In this document: one piece after another, positions 1 to 8,011 of the stretch
How positions within the stretch are numbered: the stretch's first letter is position 1
Layout: the number at the start of each line of letters is the position of its first letter
Assembly (NCBI RefSeq): GCF_016863295.1
Contig: NZ_BOOP01000036.1
Span: forward strand, 80,932-144,931
Direction: 5' to 3'
DNA: 64,000 bases
From: Planotetraspora phitsanulokensis
GTDB taxonomy: Bacteria > Actinomycetota > Actinomycetes > Streptosporangiales > Streptosporangiaceae
The notes under the pieces: generated by a model
Database searches by the model: none
Told to the model about the DNA's origin: nothing
The model's input: the letters and a program-made list of their open reading frames with translations, nothing else
Made by a program: the position numbers and the translations under genes

Positions 1-783
1 GACCGGGTCGTGAAGCAGCTGGCCCGCGTCGGCGTCCGGGCCGGCGGCCTGCACGGCGGCAAGCGGCAGAACCAGCGGACCCGGATCCTGAGCGAGTTCC
101 GCGAGGGCAACATCAAGGTCCTGGTCTGCACCGACGTGGCCGCCCGCGGCATCCACGTGGACGACGTCAGCCTCGTCCTCCACGTCGACCCGCCGGCCGA
201 CCACAAGAGCTACCTGCACCGCGGTGGCCGTACGGCCCGGGCGGGCGAGCGGGGCAGCGTCCTGACGCTGGTCATGCCGAACGAGCGCCGTTCGACCGAG
301 CAGATGGCACGCCGGGCGGGCATCAATCCGTCCCGGCACCGGGTGACGCCCGGCGACCCCGTGCTGGCGGAGATCGCCGGCGCCCGCCGGCCCAGCGGCG
401 AGTCGATCCCCGTGTGGGAGCCGGACGTGCGCAAGCCGCTGCGTCCCAAGGCCGACCACGCGGGCGGCGACCGCCGTTCGCGCCGGTTCGGCGACCGCCG
501 CGACCGGGACGGCCGTCCCGGCGAGGCCAGGCCGCCGCGGCGGCGGGACGAGTCGGCCGCCGGCAGCGTGAGCGAGATCCGCGGCCGGTTCCGCGACAGG
601 CCGTCTGAGGGCCGCGGCGAGCGGCGTGACGACCGGCCCTTCGAGCGCCGTGACGACTCCCGCGGCGACCGCGGCGCATCCCGTGGCGAGCACGGTGGGC
701 CTCGCGGTGACCGTGGCGGGTCCCGCGGCGACCGCCGCCCCCCTCGCCGTGATCACGCAGGCGTTCGGGAAGCGGGTCGCTGA
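1..783 (+). CDS. DEAD-box RNA helicase, C-terminal part (5' end outside window)
   Basis: The reading frame is open from the first base, so the N-terminal RecA domain with the Walker A and DEAD motifs lies outside the window. The visible part is the helicase C-terminal domain. Motif V reads TDVAARG (fragment residues 44-50) and motif VI reads HRGGRTARAG (73-82), which bind ATP and RNA. After about residue 150 the protein becomes a basic, disordered tail rich in Arg, Gly and Asp (RGDR, RRDD, SRGD repeats), typical of actinobacterial cold-shock or ribosome-assembly helicases; such tails bind RNA nonspecifically. The last codons overlap a degenerate copy of the TGCATGATCACG repeat (748-759), which here encodes part of RRDHAG. 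The exact subfamily (RhlE or DeaD like) cannot be settled from the fragment. Confidence 0.93.
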   Translation, partial: DRVVKQLARVGVRAGGLHGGKRQNQRTRILSEFREGNIKVLVCTDVAARGIHVDDVSLVLHVDPPADHKSYLHRGGRTARAGERGSVLTLVMPNERRSTEQMARRAGINPSRHRVTPGDPVLAEIAGARRPSGESIPVWEPDVRKPLRPKADHAGGDRRSRRFGDRRDRDGRPGEARPPRRRDESAAGSVSEIRGRFRDRPSEGRGERRDDRPFERRDDSRGDRGASRGEHGGPRGDRGGSRGDRRPPRRDHAGVREAGR

Positions 784-942
784 GCTGCCCCGATCCTTGT
801 GGTGATCATGCACAGGTTCTTGTTCTAAGGCCCTGATCTGCGGTTTTGCCAAACGTGATCATGCAGGTGAAGTAGGCCTGCATGATCACGTTTTGCATTT
901 CCGCTGCATAGAGGGTGATCCTCGAATCCGCGCATGATCACG
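748..942. repeat. Mirror-symmetric array of 12-bp TGCATGATCACG boxes, 53-bp period
   Basis: Boxes in the reverse orientation (CGTGATCATGCA) start at 748 (one mismatch, inside the helicase C-terminus), 801 (one mismatch) and 854 (exact). Forward boxes start at 879 (exact) and 931 (one mismatch). Steps within each orientation are 53, 53 and 52 bp. The 801, 854, 879 and 931 boxes are symmetric about position 872. The two inner boxes sit inside a 17-bp perfect hairpin. The array fills the 283-bp gap between the helicase and hisE. I see no gene in that gap. Confidence 0.9.
851..893. terminator. 17-bp perfect inverted repeat, possible bidirectional terminator
   Basis: Arms 851-867 and 877-893 are perfect reverse complements separated by a 9-base loop (868-876), and each arm contains one complete repeat box. 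The right arm runs into TTTTGC, so an RNA from the helicase side would end in a long hairpin followed by a short U run. It lies 68 bases after the helicase stop. Termination is inference; the hairpin is directly visible and also marks the symmetry centre of the repeat array. Confidence 0.5.
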
Positions 943-1066
943 AACTGGGTTGTTCCTTGGTATGGTCCGCGCGGCGGGTGTGCGACGCGCCCCGGGCGGG
1001 ACTGACCTGGATGCGCCCCTGCGGCGGATAGTCTGGACGGGCACGCCCGACGATCCGAGAGAGATC

Positions 1067-1330
1067 ATGAAGACGTTCGAAGAGCTGTACGCCGAGCTGG
1101 CGGAGAAGGCGCGGACCCGGCCCCCGGGCTCGGGGACCGTCGCCGCCCTGGACGCCGGTGTCCATGCCATCGGCAAGAAGATCGTGGAGGAGGCCGCCGA
1201 GAGCTGGATGGCGGCCGAGCACGAGTCGGCCGACCGGGCTGCCGAGGAGATCTCGCAGCTGCTCTACCACGTCCAGGTCCTCATGCTGGCGAGGGGCATC
1301 GGGCTCGACCAGGTCTACAAGCATCTGTAG
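1067..1330 (+). CDS. hisE: Phosphoribosyl-ATP pyrophosphohydrolase HisE
   Basis: This is the second enzyme of histidine biosynthesis, hydrolysing phosphoribosyl-ATP to phosphoribosyl-AMP and pyrophosphate in the cytoplasm. The 87-residue product has the usual size of stand-alone HisE and carries the all-alpha MazG-like core, with the acidic metal-binding run [11 protein letters not shown] followed by [11 protein letters not shown]. The ATG at 1067 was chosen because it gives the family N-terminus (MKTFEELY) and is preceded by a GA-rich Shine-Dalgarno (GAGAGAG); the frame is open further upstream without homology. hisG follows 66 bases later on the same strand, the usual actinobacterial hisE-hisG pair, so co-transcription is likely. 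The upstream region is the repeat array. Confidence 0.95.
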   Translation: MKTFEELYAELAEKARTRPPGSGTVAALDAGVHAIGKKIVEEAAESWMAAEHESADRAAEEISQLLYHVQVLMLARGIGLDQVYKHL

Positions 1331-1396
1331 CCGCGTGATCGCGGCCACCTGCTCGTGACCTCGTCAATCCCGATTCCGAAAGGTTCATCGCACGCC

Positions 1397-2242
1397 ATGC
1401 TGCGTCTCGCCGTACCCAACAAGGGCGCACTCACCGATGCCGCCCAGACCATCCTGAAGGAGGCCGGATACCGGCCGCGGAGGGATTCCAAGGAGCTCGT
1501 GGTCGTCGACCCCGAGAACTCGATCGAGCTGTTCTTCCTGCGCCCCCGCGACATCGCCGTGTACGTCGGCGAGGGCACCCTGGACGCGGGCATCACCGGC
1601 CGCGACATGCTGTTCGACTCGGGCGCCCCGGCGGAGGAGGTCGTGCCGCTGGGCTTCGGCCGGTCGACGTTCCGGTTCGCCTCGGCTCCCGCGACCTACA
1701 CCAGCGTCGACGAGTTGGCGGGGCTGCGGATCGCGACGTCGTACGCGGGCCTGCTGAGCAAGTACCTCGCAGACCGGGGTGTCGACGCCCGGGTGATCAA
1801 GCTCGACGGCGCGGTGGAGACCGCCATCCGGCTGGGCGTCGCCGACGCGGTCGCCGACGTGGTCGAGACGGGTACCACCCTGCGCAACGTCGGGCTGGAG
1901 GTCTTCGGCGAGCCGATCGCCCACTCCGAGGCCGTCGTGATCAAGCAGTCCGGAGCCGCGGAGACGAACGGCTTCCAGCAGCTGATCCGGCGCCTGCAGG
2001 GCGTGCTCGTCGCCCGCGACTACGTCATGATCGACTACGACATCCGGGCCGAGCGCATCGACGAGGCCATCGCGATCACGCCGGGAATGGAGGGGCCGAC
2101 GGTTTCCCCGCTCCACCGTGAGGGCTGGGTCGCCGTCCGCGCCATGATCCCGCGCAAGGGTCACCAGCAGGTGATGGACCAGCTCTGGGAGATCGGGGCG
2201 AAGGCCATCCTGATCACCGCCATCTTCGCCGCGCGGCTCTGA
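1397..2242 (+). CDS. hisG: ATP phosphoribosyltransferase HisG (long form)
   Basis: HisG catalyses the committed, histidine-inhibited step of histidine biosynthesis, joining ATP and PRPP to give phosphoribosyl-ATP. At 281 residues it is the long, homohexameric form, which carries its own C-terminal ACT-like regulatory domain (about residues 210-281) and needs no HisZ partner. Recognisable segments are VPNKGAL near the N-terminus, EGTLDAGITGRDML at about 59-72, and the PRPP-binding stretch DVVETGTTLR at about 155-164. The ATG at 1397 gives the conserved start MLRLAVPNKG; upstream in-frame codons are not conserved. It forms an operon with hisE. Nothing looks abnormal. Confidence 0.96.
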   Translation: MLRLAVPNKGALTDAAQTILKEAGYRPRRDSKELVVVDPENSIELFFLRPRDIAVYVGEGTLDAGITGRDMLFDSGAPAEEVVPLGFGRSTFRFASAPATYTSVDELAGLRIATSYAGLLSKYLADRGVDARVIKLDGAVETAIRLGVADAVADVVETGTTLRNVGLEVFGEPIAHSEAVVIKQSGAAETNGFQQLIRRLQGVLVARDYVMIDYDIRAERIDEAIAITPGMEGPTVSPLHREGWVAVRAMIPRKGHQQVMDQLWEIGAKAILITAIFAARL

Positions 2243-2336
2243 CCGGGCGGCCCGGAGACGCACGGTGTCACACCTGCGGCTTCTGACCTGCCAGCGTCGT
2301 GCACACCCTGCTGTGGCCGATGACCTCGCCGCAATG

Positions 2337-3824
2337 TCAGCGGGGTCGTGACCCGGCCGGGCTCCGGCGAGCCACGTCGCCGGGCGACGCCGACCGCAGG
2401 AGCCGCAGGATCGCCGCGCCCGCCAGGTACGTGACCAGGGCGGGTGTCGGCAACCCCAACACGGCCGGAGCGGTGCTGGGCAGCAGGCTGTTGTCGAGGA
2501 GGGCTACGACGACACCGGCGAACCCCGCCAGGGCGACCCCGAGACGCGCCACGGGGTGGGCTGCGAGAGCGAGTCCGAGACGCGCCACCGGGCGAGCCAC
2601 CAGGGCGAGCCCGAGGCGCGTCGTCGGGGGTGCCGCCGGGGCACGTTGTCCGGGACACCGGGCTGAGGGAGCGACCGTGCCCGGCGCGTCCGCGACGGCC
2701 CGGCGTGCGCCGCGGACCTCGATCCGCCCGAAGACGGCGACCAGGGGCGCCAGAGCGAGACCGCACAGCAGCAGCAAAGGGATGCGCCAGGCCAACCAAC
2801 CTGCTGAGCCGGCCGCGTACACGGGAAGGACGCCGGCGAGGTGGAGGGCGAAGACCACCAGGACCGCGGCGGTGACGTGCCAGAGGAAGATCGTCAGGAT
2901 CACGGTGTTGACCGCGACGACCACCGTCCACGGCCGTGTGCCGCGCAGCCACCGGGCGGCGCGGTCGCGCAGCAGGAGCACCGCCCCGATCTGGGCGGAC
3001 GCGACGGCGAGCAGGGCCAGGCTCGGGGGTGACATGTTGTGCAGCCGCTCGCCCGGCACGTTGAGCATGCTGACCGGATACGGGCCCGCGAGGGTGAACA
3101 GCAGCAGCGCGCCGACCCCGCCGAGCAGCAGCGGCGCCGCCACCCGGGGGCGGGCGGGCAGCAGCCCGTCTCGCCAGGCGAATCCCATTTGGTAGACGGC
3201 CAGCCAACCGAACAGGTAGTTGCCCAGACTCAAGGACGGCGCGCCGAGGAGCCGGGCGACGTCACCGAGGGCGACGAGGCAGACCAGCGCCGGCGGGACC
3301 CACAGGCCGTACCGGAGGTGCAGGGCGTACATCAAGGGCGTCAGCACGACCAGGACCAGGTAGACCACGAGAAACCACAGCGGTATCGAGGCGAACCACA
3401 CCACCAGGCGAACCCGGGCTGGATCGGCGCCGAGCAGGTGGGCGGCGAACGCGCCCCCGGCCATGACCAGGATCAGGGCCGTGGTCGGCCGGAGCAGCCG
3501 CCCGCTCCGGTTGACCAGCCACCCCGCCGCGTCTCCGCCCCGGTCGCGGTGCCTGGTCAGCGAGACCGCGTTGGCGTATCCGCCGACGAAGCAGAAGACC
3601 GGCACCACCTGGAAGAGCCAGGTGAGCGGATGAGCCCACGGCAGGTCGGGCAGTGCCGACCGGCCGACCAGTTCGCTGTGTTCGTCGTACCCGACCACCG
3701 TCACCAGCCAGTGACCCAGGACCACGGCCAGGATCGACAAGCCGCGGAGCAGGTCCGCGAACCGCTCCCGTGACGGCGGCGTCTGCTCGGCGAGCCGGCG
3801 AAGCCCTCGCAACGCGGCGCCCAT
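2337..3824 (-). CDS. Acyltransferase 3 family membrane protein
   Basis: A roughly 495-residue multispanning protein of the acyltransferase-3 (OafA/YrhL) family, which transfers acyl groups to sugars, peptidoglycan or antibiotics at the membrane. The family start is visible as ADLLRGLSILAVVLGHW, where the HW carries the conserved catalytic histidine, followed by PVFCFVGGYANA and about ten hydrophobic segments. The ATG at 3824 was chosen because GGAGGAG lies 8 bases upstream; a frame continuing to 4151 is not conserved. The C-terminal 100 residues are unusual: about 2.5 copies of a 12-residue unit (RLGLALxARPVA) form an extra hydrophobic repeat. The substrate is unknown. It is convergent with hisG and codirectional with the IclR gene upstream. 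Confidence 0.85.
   Translation of the reverse strand: MGAALRGLRRLAEQTPPSRERFADLLRGLSILAVVLGHWLVTVVGYDEHSELVGRSALPDLPWAHPLTWLFQVVPVFCFVGGYANAVSLTRHRDRGGDAAGWLVNRSGRLLRPTTALILVMAGGAFAAHLLGADPARVRLVVWFASIPLWFLVVYLVLVVLTPLMYALHLRYGLWVPPALVCLVALGDVARLLGAPSLSLGNYLFGWLAVYQMGFAWRDGLLPARPRVAAPLLLGGVGALLLFTLAGPYPVSMLNVPGERLHNMSPPSLALLAVASAQIGAVLLLRDRAARWLRGTRPWTVVVAVNTVILTIFLWHVTAAVLVVFALHLAGVLPVYAAGSAGWLAWRIPLLLLCGLALAPLVAVFGRIEVRGARRAVADAPGTVAPSARCPGQRAPAAPPTTRLGLALVARPVARLGLALAAHPVARLGVALAGFAGVVVALLDNSLLPSTAPAVLGLPTPALVTYLAGAAILRLLRSASPGDVARRSPAGSRPR
2533..2625. repeat. 36-bp tandem repeat inside the acyltransferase gene
   Basis: Two full copies (2533-2568 and 2569-2604) and a partial third copy of a 36-bp unit beginning GCGA(C/G)(C/T)CCGA lie in the 3' part of the acyltransferase gene. 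Each encodes twelve residues of the type ARLGLALxARPV on the minus strand. The unit is a multiple of three, so copy number can vary without frameshift. Confidence 0.8.
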
Positions 3825-4006
3825 GTCGTCCATCTCCTCCAGGGCACCCTCGGGTCGATGGGGTGACATCGGTTCCCTACCCCGCCCCGACGGGCGTCCA
3901 TCGGCCGGGGGATCCCGCGCCGTGCCCGCCCGGCGGATCCGGCTCGTGCATCGGGCCGGCAGCCCGACCCGGGCGAGTTCGCACCGCTCCCAGTACCGGC
4001 GGCTGA

Positions 4007-4765
4007 TCAGCTCGTGGCGACCGTCCGCAGGTCGGCGGCCGCCTGGCGCAGATGCGACACCGCGAGATCGGGAAGGTCGAGTCCGCGCGTGGAGATGCCG
4101 ACGGCCAGGCAGGTGCCTCTGTCGCCGTCCGGTACGGCCACGCCGGCGCATGCCACGGTGTCGCGGAACTGCCCGTGCTCCTCCACGAGCTCACCCGGAT
4201 GGAGGCCGGACAACTCCGCTTCGAGGTCCTCGAGACTGGTCGGCGTGGTGGAGGTGAACGGGCGCATGCCGTACTCAGCCAGGACGCGCCGCCGTGTGCC
4301 GGGGGAGAGCGTGAGGAGCAGCGCCTTGCCGAGCGCCGTCGCGTGGGGCGCGGTCTCCAGCCCGGCCTGCAGGTCCTCCAGCCAGGGAGAGCGGGGTCCC
4401 TCGGCCACGTCGAGGATGAAGAGCCGTCCGTGGGAGAGCCGGGCGAGGTAGGCCGTGTGCCCGGTGGCCGAGGCCAGATGGTGCAGCACGGACGGAGCCC
4501 GGGGCGGGCGGTGGAAGGCGCCGATCAGCTCGTGGAACCGCTCGGCGATCTGCGGGCCGATGGTGTACTCGCCGCTCGGGCACCGGGTGAGGTAGCCCTC
4601 GTAGGAGAGCGTCCGTACGAGGTGATAGGTCGTGGACAGGTTGAGTTCGCAGCGCCGGGCGAGCGCCTTCACCGTCAGCGGCCGGTCGGACCTGGTGACC
4701 TGCTCGAGCACGCGCAGAGCGCGGGAGACACTGCGGATCAGATCGCTGGGCGCTGTGTCGGCCAT
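4007..4765 (-). CDS. IclR-family transcriptional regulator
   Basis: A 252-residue IclR-type regulator. The N-terminal winged helix-turn-helix (about residues 10-75) includes LTVKALARRCELNLSTTYHLVRTL, followed by the wing segment GEYTIGPQI. The effector-binding domain includes HATALGKALLL (the conserved ALGKA element) and GVAVPDGDRGTCLAVGIS. ATG 4765 gives the usual N-terminus; GTG 4771 or an ATG further upstream are also possible. It is transcribed divergently from the DUF59/amidohydrolase pair, and the 104-bp gap contains a short inverted repeat, so it probably controls that pair. The ligand cannot be read from the sequence; such regulators often respond to aromatic or carboxylic acids. Confidence 0.92.
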   Translation of the reverse strand: MADTAPSDLIRSVSRALRVLEQVTRSDRPLTVKALARRCELNLSTTYHLVRTLSYEGYLTRCPSGEYTIGPQIAERFHELIGAFHRPPRAPSVLHHLASATGHTAYLARLSHGRLFILDVAEGPRSPWLEDLQAGLETAPHATALGKALLLTLSPGTRRRVLAEYGMRPFTSTTPTSLEDLEAELSGLHPGELVEEHGQFRDTVACAGVAVPDGDRGTCLAVGISTRGLDLPDLAVSHLRQAAADLRTVATS

Positions 4766-4806
4766 CCTCACAGCATGTCCCGGGCCGGTAGCGCAAGGAA
4801 TACCCG

Positions 4807-4818
4807 TGGTGTGCACCA
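4807..4818. promoter_or_regulatory. Candidate IclR operator
   Basis: TGGTG and CACCA (807-811 and 814-818 of the 4 kb block) form an inverted repeat with a two-base centre in the divergent gap between the IclR gene and the DUF59 gene. It is flanked by two AATACCC words, at 4799 and 4824. Position and symmetry fit a regulator binding site; no experiment is implied. Confidence 0.35.
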
Positions 4819-4869
4819 TCTGAAATACCCCGGCTACCGCCCGGCGCGCCCCCGTCACACGATGGGGCC

Positions 4870-5235
4870 ATGTCGCAGATACCGCCGTGGGCCAGTGAGG
4901 CGCTCGCCGAGGTGTTCGATCCGTGCTGCAAGGAGAAGGGCATCTCGGTCGTGGAGATGGGCCTGGTCAGGTCCGTTGAGGTGGCGGACGGTCGGGCGCG
5001 GGTCGAGTTGCTGCTGACGTCGGGCTGGTGTCCCTTCGCCGCCCGGGTCCTCACCGAGGTGCGCGAGAAGATCGCCGCTCAGCCCGGCGTCGAGGACGCC
5101 GAGGTCGAGGTCGTCTGGGACGAGGCGTGGACGGTCGACCGGCTCTCCCCGCGCGCCGCGCGGATTCTGCGCTTCCTGCCGCCCCCCTCGAAGGTCCAGG
5201 ACCGGGAGGCCTACATCCTGGAGGAACTGTCATGA
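4870..5235 (+). CDS. DUF59/PaaD-like metal-sulfur cluster assembly factor
   Basis: A 121-residue protein of the MIP18/PaaD (DUF59) family, small factors that help load iron-sulfur or other metal centres into target enzymes. The N-terminal segment contains DPCC (residues 17-20) and the family Cys loop is present as LTSGWCPFA (about 50-57). After residue 90 a tail (LSPRAARILRFLPPP) extends the domain slightly. Its stop overlaps the start of the amidohydrolase (ATGA at 5232-5235), which implies translational coupling and suggests the amidohydrolase or a partner is its client. The IclR gene is divergent. The function in metal loading comes from the family; the specific client is inference. Confidence 0.85.
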   Translation: MSQIPPWASEALAEVFDPCCKEKGISVVEMGLVRSVEVADGRARVELLLTSGWCPFAARVLTEVREKIAAQPGVEDAEVEVVWDEAWTVDRLSPRAARILRFLPPPSKVQDREAYILEELS

Positions 5236-6230
5236 TCGACGACGCGTTCGTGTTCGACAGTGTCGCGCACGTGTTCAACTTCGAGGCGAAGAACGCCTTC
5301 GGCAAACCGGGCGAGATGTTCTCCAACCACCTCTACGCCTTCCACAACGCCCTCACCCCGGACGGCGAGACCAAGCTGCCGCCGGAGGAGTTCCTGCGTC
5401 AGTGGACGATCGAGGACATCCGGCGCATGGTGTACGAGGAGTCCGACACCGACATGCTCGTCGCGATGCCCCTCCCGCTCACCGACCTCTACCACGACGG
5501 GCTCTCCCCGTGGACGGAGTGCGCCGAGCTCGCCGCGCGGGACCCCGACAGGACCGTCTTCTGGGGAACGGTCAACCCCCTCGAGGGCCGCAAGGCGCTC
5601 GACCTGATGGAACGCCAGGTCGGCGAGTTCGGCGCCCGGGCGTTCAAGTTGTACAACGTCCGCTACGACTACGGCTCGCCGTACCCGTGGCGGATGGACG
5701 ATCCGCGCATCGCCTTCCCGATCTTCGAGAAGGCCCGCGAGCTCGGCGTGAACCTCATCGGCGTGCACAAGGGCGTCCCCCTCGGCCCGCAGCCGATCGA
5801 GCACACCCAGACCTGGGACATGGACGGCGCCGCGGCCAACTTCCCCGACATCAACTTCGTCATCTTCCATGTCGGCCTGCCGTTCCTGGACGAGACCTGC
5901 TGGCAGCTCATCCGCTATCCCAACCTGTACGCGTCGCTGGCCGCGACGATCAACTTCGTCGTCCGGGCGCCCAGGATGTTCGCCGAGATCATGGGCAAGC
6001 TGCTCTTCTGGTGCGGCGAAGACAAGATCATCTATGGGTCGGAGGCGCCGATCTTCCATCCGCAGTGGGCGCTGCGCGCCTTCAAGGACTTCCAGATCCC
6101 GCAGGACCTCTGCGACGGGTACGGCTACCCGCAGCTCACCGAGCAGGCAAAGCGCAAGATCCTCGGGGAGAACCTGCTCAGACTCCACGGCATGGACGTC
6201 GAGGACGCCAGGGCCCGCCTCGGCCGCTGA
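5232..6230 (+). CDS. Amidohydrolase-2 (ACMSD-like TIM-barrel) family protein
   Basis: A 332-residue TIM-barrel protein of the amidohydrolase-related family that includes ACMSD and gamma-resorcylate decarboxylase, metal-dependent hydrolases or decarboxylases. Candidate metal ligands are H13 (SVAHVF, where the family normally has HxH), H179 (GVHKGV, strand 5) and H213 (IFHVGLPF, strand 6). At the strand-8 position the family motif GSD appears as YGSEAP, with Glu at 271. The altered first and last metal motifs suggest a divergent active site. Translation is coupled to the upstream DUF59 gene through an ATGA overlap. The substrate is unknown; an aromatic or enol acid is plausible from the IclR neighbour, which is inference. 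Confidence 0.85.
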   Translation: MIDDAFVFDSVAHVFNFEAKNAFGKPGEMFSNHLYAFHNALTPDGETKLPPEEFLRQWTIEDIRRMVYEESDTDMLVAMPLPLTDLYHDGLSPWTECAELAARDPDRTVFWGTVNPLEGRKALDLMERQVGEFGARAFKLYNVRYDYGSPYPWRMDDPRIAFPIFEKARELGVNLIGVHKGVPLGPQPIEHTQTWDMDGAAANFPDINFVIFHVGLPFLDETCWQLIRYPNLYASLAATINFVVRAPRMFAEIMGKLLFWCGEDKIIYGSEAPIFHPQWALRAFKDFQIPQDLCDGYGYPQLTEQAKRKILGENLLRLHGMDVEDARARLGR

Positions 6231-6328
6231 GACCGGTTCCCAGGCGGGCAGGCGGGCAGCCGGCCCGCCTGACAAATGTCATCGCGAAGCCCGGATGCGT
6301 GGCACTGATGATCTACCGGAAGCATGCC

Positions 6329-6334
6329 TAGCGT
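6329..6334 (+). promoter_or_regulatory. -10 box TAGCGT for a probably leaderless ABC operon
   Basis: TAGCGT ends 7 bases before the ATG at 6342. This is the spacing expected when transcription starts at the start codon itself. No Shine-Dalgarno sequence is seen, and no strong -35 hexamer. Confidence 0.5.
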
Positions 6335-6341
6335 TGACGTC

Positions 6342-7226
6342 ATGAACGCCATCGCCTTCAACGGCGTCACCAAGAAGTACGGCGACGTGGTCGCCGTGGA
6401 CGGCCTCACGCTGGACATCGCAGCGGGAAGTACGGTCGCGCTCCTCGGCCCGAACGGCGCGGGCAAGTCGACCTCCATCAACATGCTGCTGGGGCTGCTC
6501 CGCCCGACCAGCGGCGACATCAAGGTGTTCGGAAACGGGCCGGACGAGGCGGTCACCCGCGGGGACATCGGCGCGATGCTCCAGGAGGGCGCGCTGATCC
6601 CCGAGCTGACGGTCAGGGAGTCCGTCGACTTCATCCGCCGGCTCTATCCCGACCCGCTGCCCCTGGACGAGGTGCTGCGGATGGCCGAGCTGACCGACCT
6701 CGCGGGACGGAGGGCGGACAAGCTGTCCGGCGGCCAGACGCAGCGGGTGCGCTTCGCCCTGGCCATCGCCGGGGGCCCCAAGCTGCTCCTGCTGGACGAG
6801 CCGACGGCCGCGATGGACGTCGAATCGCGCCGGTCGTTCTGGGACAACATGCGGGCCTACGCGGCGCAGGGCCGGACGATCGTGTTCGCCACCCACTACC
6901 TGGAGGAGGCGGACCAGAACTCCGACCGGGTCGTGGTCGTCGCCCGTGGCAAGGTCGTCGCCGACGGCACCGCCGCGGAGATCAAGTCGGGGGTGGCGGG
7001 ACACACGGTGAGCTTCCGCCTCGGCCTCCAGTCGGCCGCCGGGCTCGACGCGCTGCCCGGGGTGTCCGCCGTGGAGATCCAGGCGGACCGCGTGACGGTC
7101 AGGACCGGGGATCCTGACGCCACCCTCGACGCGCTCTACCGCAAGACCACCCTCGACGTCCGCGATCTCCAGGTCCACGGGGCCGATCTGGAGGACGCCT
7201 TCCTCGCTCTCACCAAGGAGTCCTGA
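6342..7226 (+). CDS. ABC-2 type transporter ATP-binding protein
   Basis: A 294-residue ATPase of the DrrA/CcmA-like class that powers export through a separate ABC-2 permease. Walker A is GPNGAGKS (36-43), the signature is LSGGQTQR (about 128), Walker B is LLLLDEPTAAMD (about 148-159), and the H-loop lies in FATHYLEEAD. A C-terminal domain of about 80 residues follows. ATG 6342 is preferred over 6324 because a -10 box sits 7 bases upstream. It heads a four-gene run: ATPase, permease, sensor kinase, response regulator. That order matches self-regulated drug or lipid exporters such as the linearmycin-resistance LnrJK-LMN system; the actual substrate is unknown. Confidence 0.92.
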   Translation: MNAIAFNGVTKKYGDVVAVDGLTLDIAAGSTVALLGPNGAGKSTSINMLLGLLRPTSGDIKVFGNGPDEAVTRGDIGAMLQEGALIPELTVRESVDFIRRLYPDPLPLDEVLRMAELTDLAGRRADKLSGGQTQRVRFALAIAGGPKLLLLDEPTAAMDVESRRSFWDNMRAYAAQGRTIVFATHYLEEADQNSDRVVVVARGKVVADGTAAEIKSGVAGHTVSFRLGLQSAAGLDALPGVSAVEIQADRVTVRTGDPDATLDALYRKTTLDVRDLQVHGADLEDAFLALTKES

Positions 7227-7228
7227 CC

Positions 7229-7966
7229 GTGTCGCACTATCTGAAGATCGAGCTGCTCCGCATGGTCCGCAACAAGCGGTACATCATCTTCGTCGTCGCC
7301 TTCCCTGTGGTCTTCTACCTCCTCTACTCCAACCTCTGGGGGGACCAGGTCGACGAGACGACCGGGCTCAAGGGCGCCGTGGTCCTGATGGTCTCCATGG
7401 CGGCGTACGGGGCGCTCGCCGCGTCGATCATGTCCAGCGCGGTGCCATGGGCGCAGGAGCGGCACAGCGGCTGGCTGCGCCAGCTTCAGATCACCCCGCT
7501 GCCCGGCTGGGCGATCATCTGCACCAAGCTGATCGCGTCCATGGTGCTGGTGCTGCCGTCCCTGCTGCTGGTGGGACTCGCGGCGGTGCTGACGCAGGGC
7601 GTGTCGCTCCCGGCGGGCGAGTGGGCCGGGCTCATCGGCTCCCTGTGGATCGGGACCATCCCCTTCATCGCCCTCGGCCTGACGATCGGCTCGCTCCTGC
7701 CGCCGGACACGGCGCAGCCCGTCGCCATGATCGGAATGTTCGGGCTGGCCCTGCTCGGCGGCCTGTGGTTCCCTGTTGAGGTCATGCCGTCCGCCATGAA
7801 GTCGATCGCCCAGGTGCTGCCGTCCTACGATTACGCGAGCATCGGATGGAAGATCGCCGCGGGAGACGCGCCGGACGCCTCCTCCGTCCTCGGGGTCGTG
7901 GGCTGGGCGGTCGGGCTCGGCGCCCTCGCTGTCTTCGCCTACCGCCGGGCGACGGTCCGCGCCTGA
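7229..7966 (+). CDS. ABC-2 type transporter permease
   Basis: A 245-residue membrane protein with six predicted hydrophobic segments, consistent with the ABC-2 permease family: an N-terminal segment after MVRNKRYIIFVVAFPVVFYLLY, two central helices flanking an SGWLRQLQITPLP cytoplasmic loop (the coupling region), and the late helix pair around GLALLGGLWFPVEVMP. The GTG start at 7229 lies just after the ATPase stop, with AAGGAG 8-9 bases upstream inside the end of the ATPase gene. It is the membrane partner of the preceding ATPase, and probably dimerises. Confidence 0.9.
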   Translation: MSHYLKIELLRMVRNKRYIIFVVAFPVVFYLLYSNLWGDQVDETTGLKGAVVLMVSMAAYGALAASIMSSAVPWAQERHSGWLRQLQITPLPGWAIICTKLIASMVLVLPSLLLVGLAAVLTQGVSLPAGEWAGLIGSLWIGTIPFIALGLTIGSLLPPDTAQPVAMIGMFGLALLGGLWFPVEVMPSAMKSIAQVLPSYDYASIGWKIAAGDAPDASSVLGVVGWAVGLGALAVFAYRRATVRA

Positions 7967-8011
7967 CCGGAGGGCGGGGACGCGGTGGGAACAGGGACAG
8001 GAGGCGGAAGG

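Noticed and set aside
2243..2255. CCGGGC-G-GCCCGG palindrome after hisG as a terminator
   Set aside because: A one-base loop cannot form a stable hairpin and there is no U run.
5211..6275. 354-codon minus-strand frame across the amidohydrolase
   Set aside because: Shadow frame; the plus-strand amidohydrolase is conserved and coupled to the DUF59 gene.
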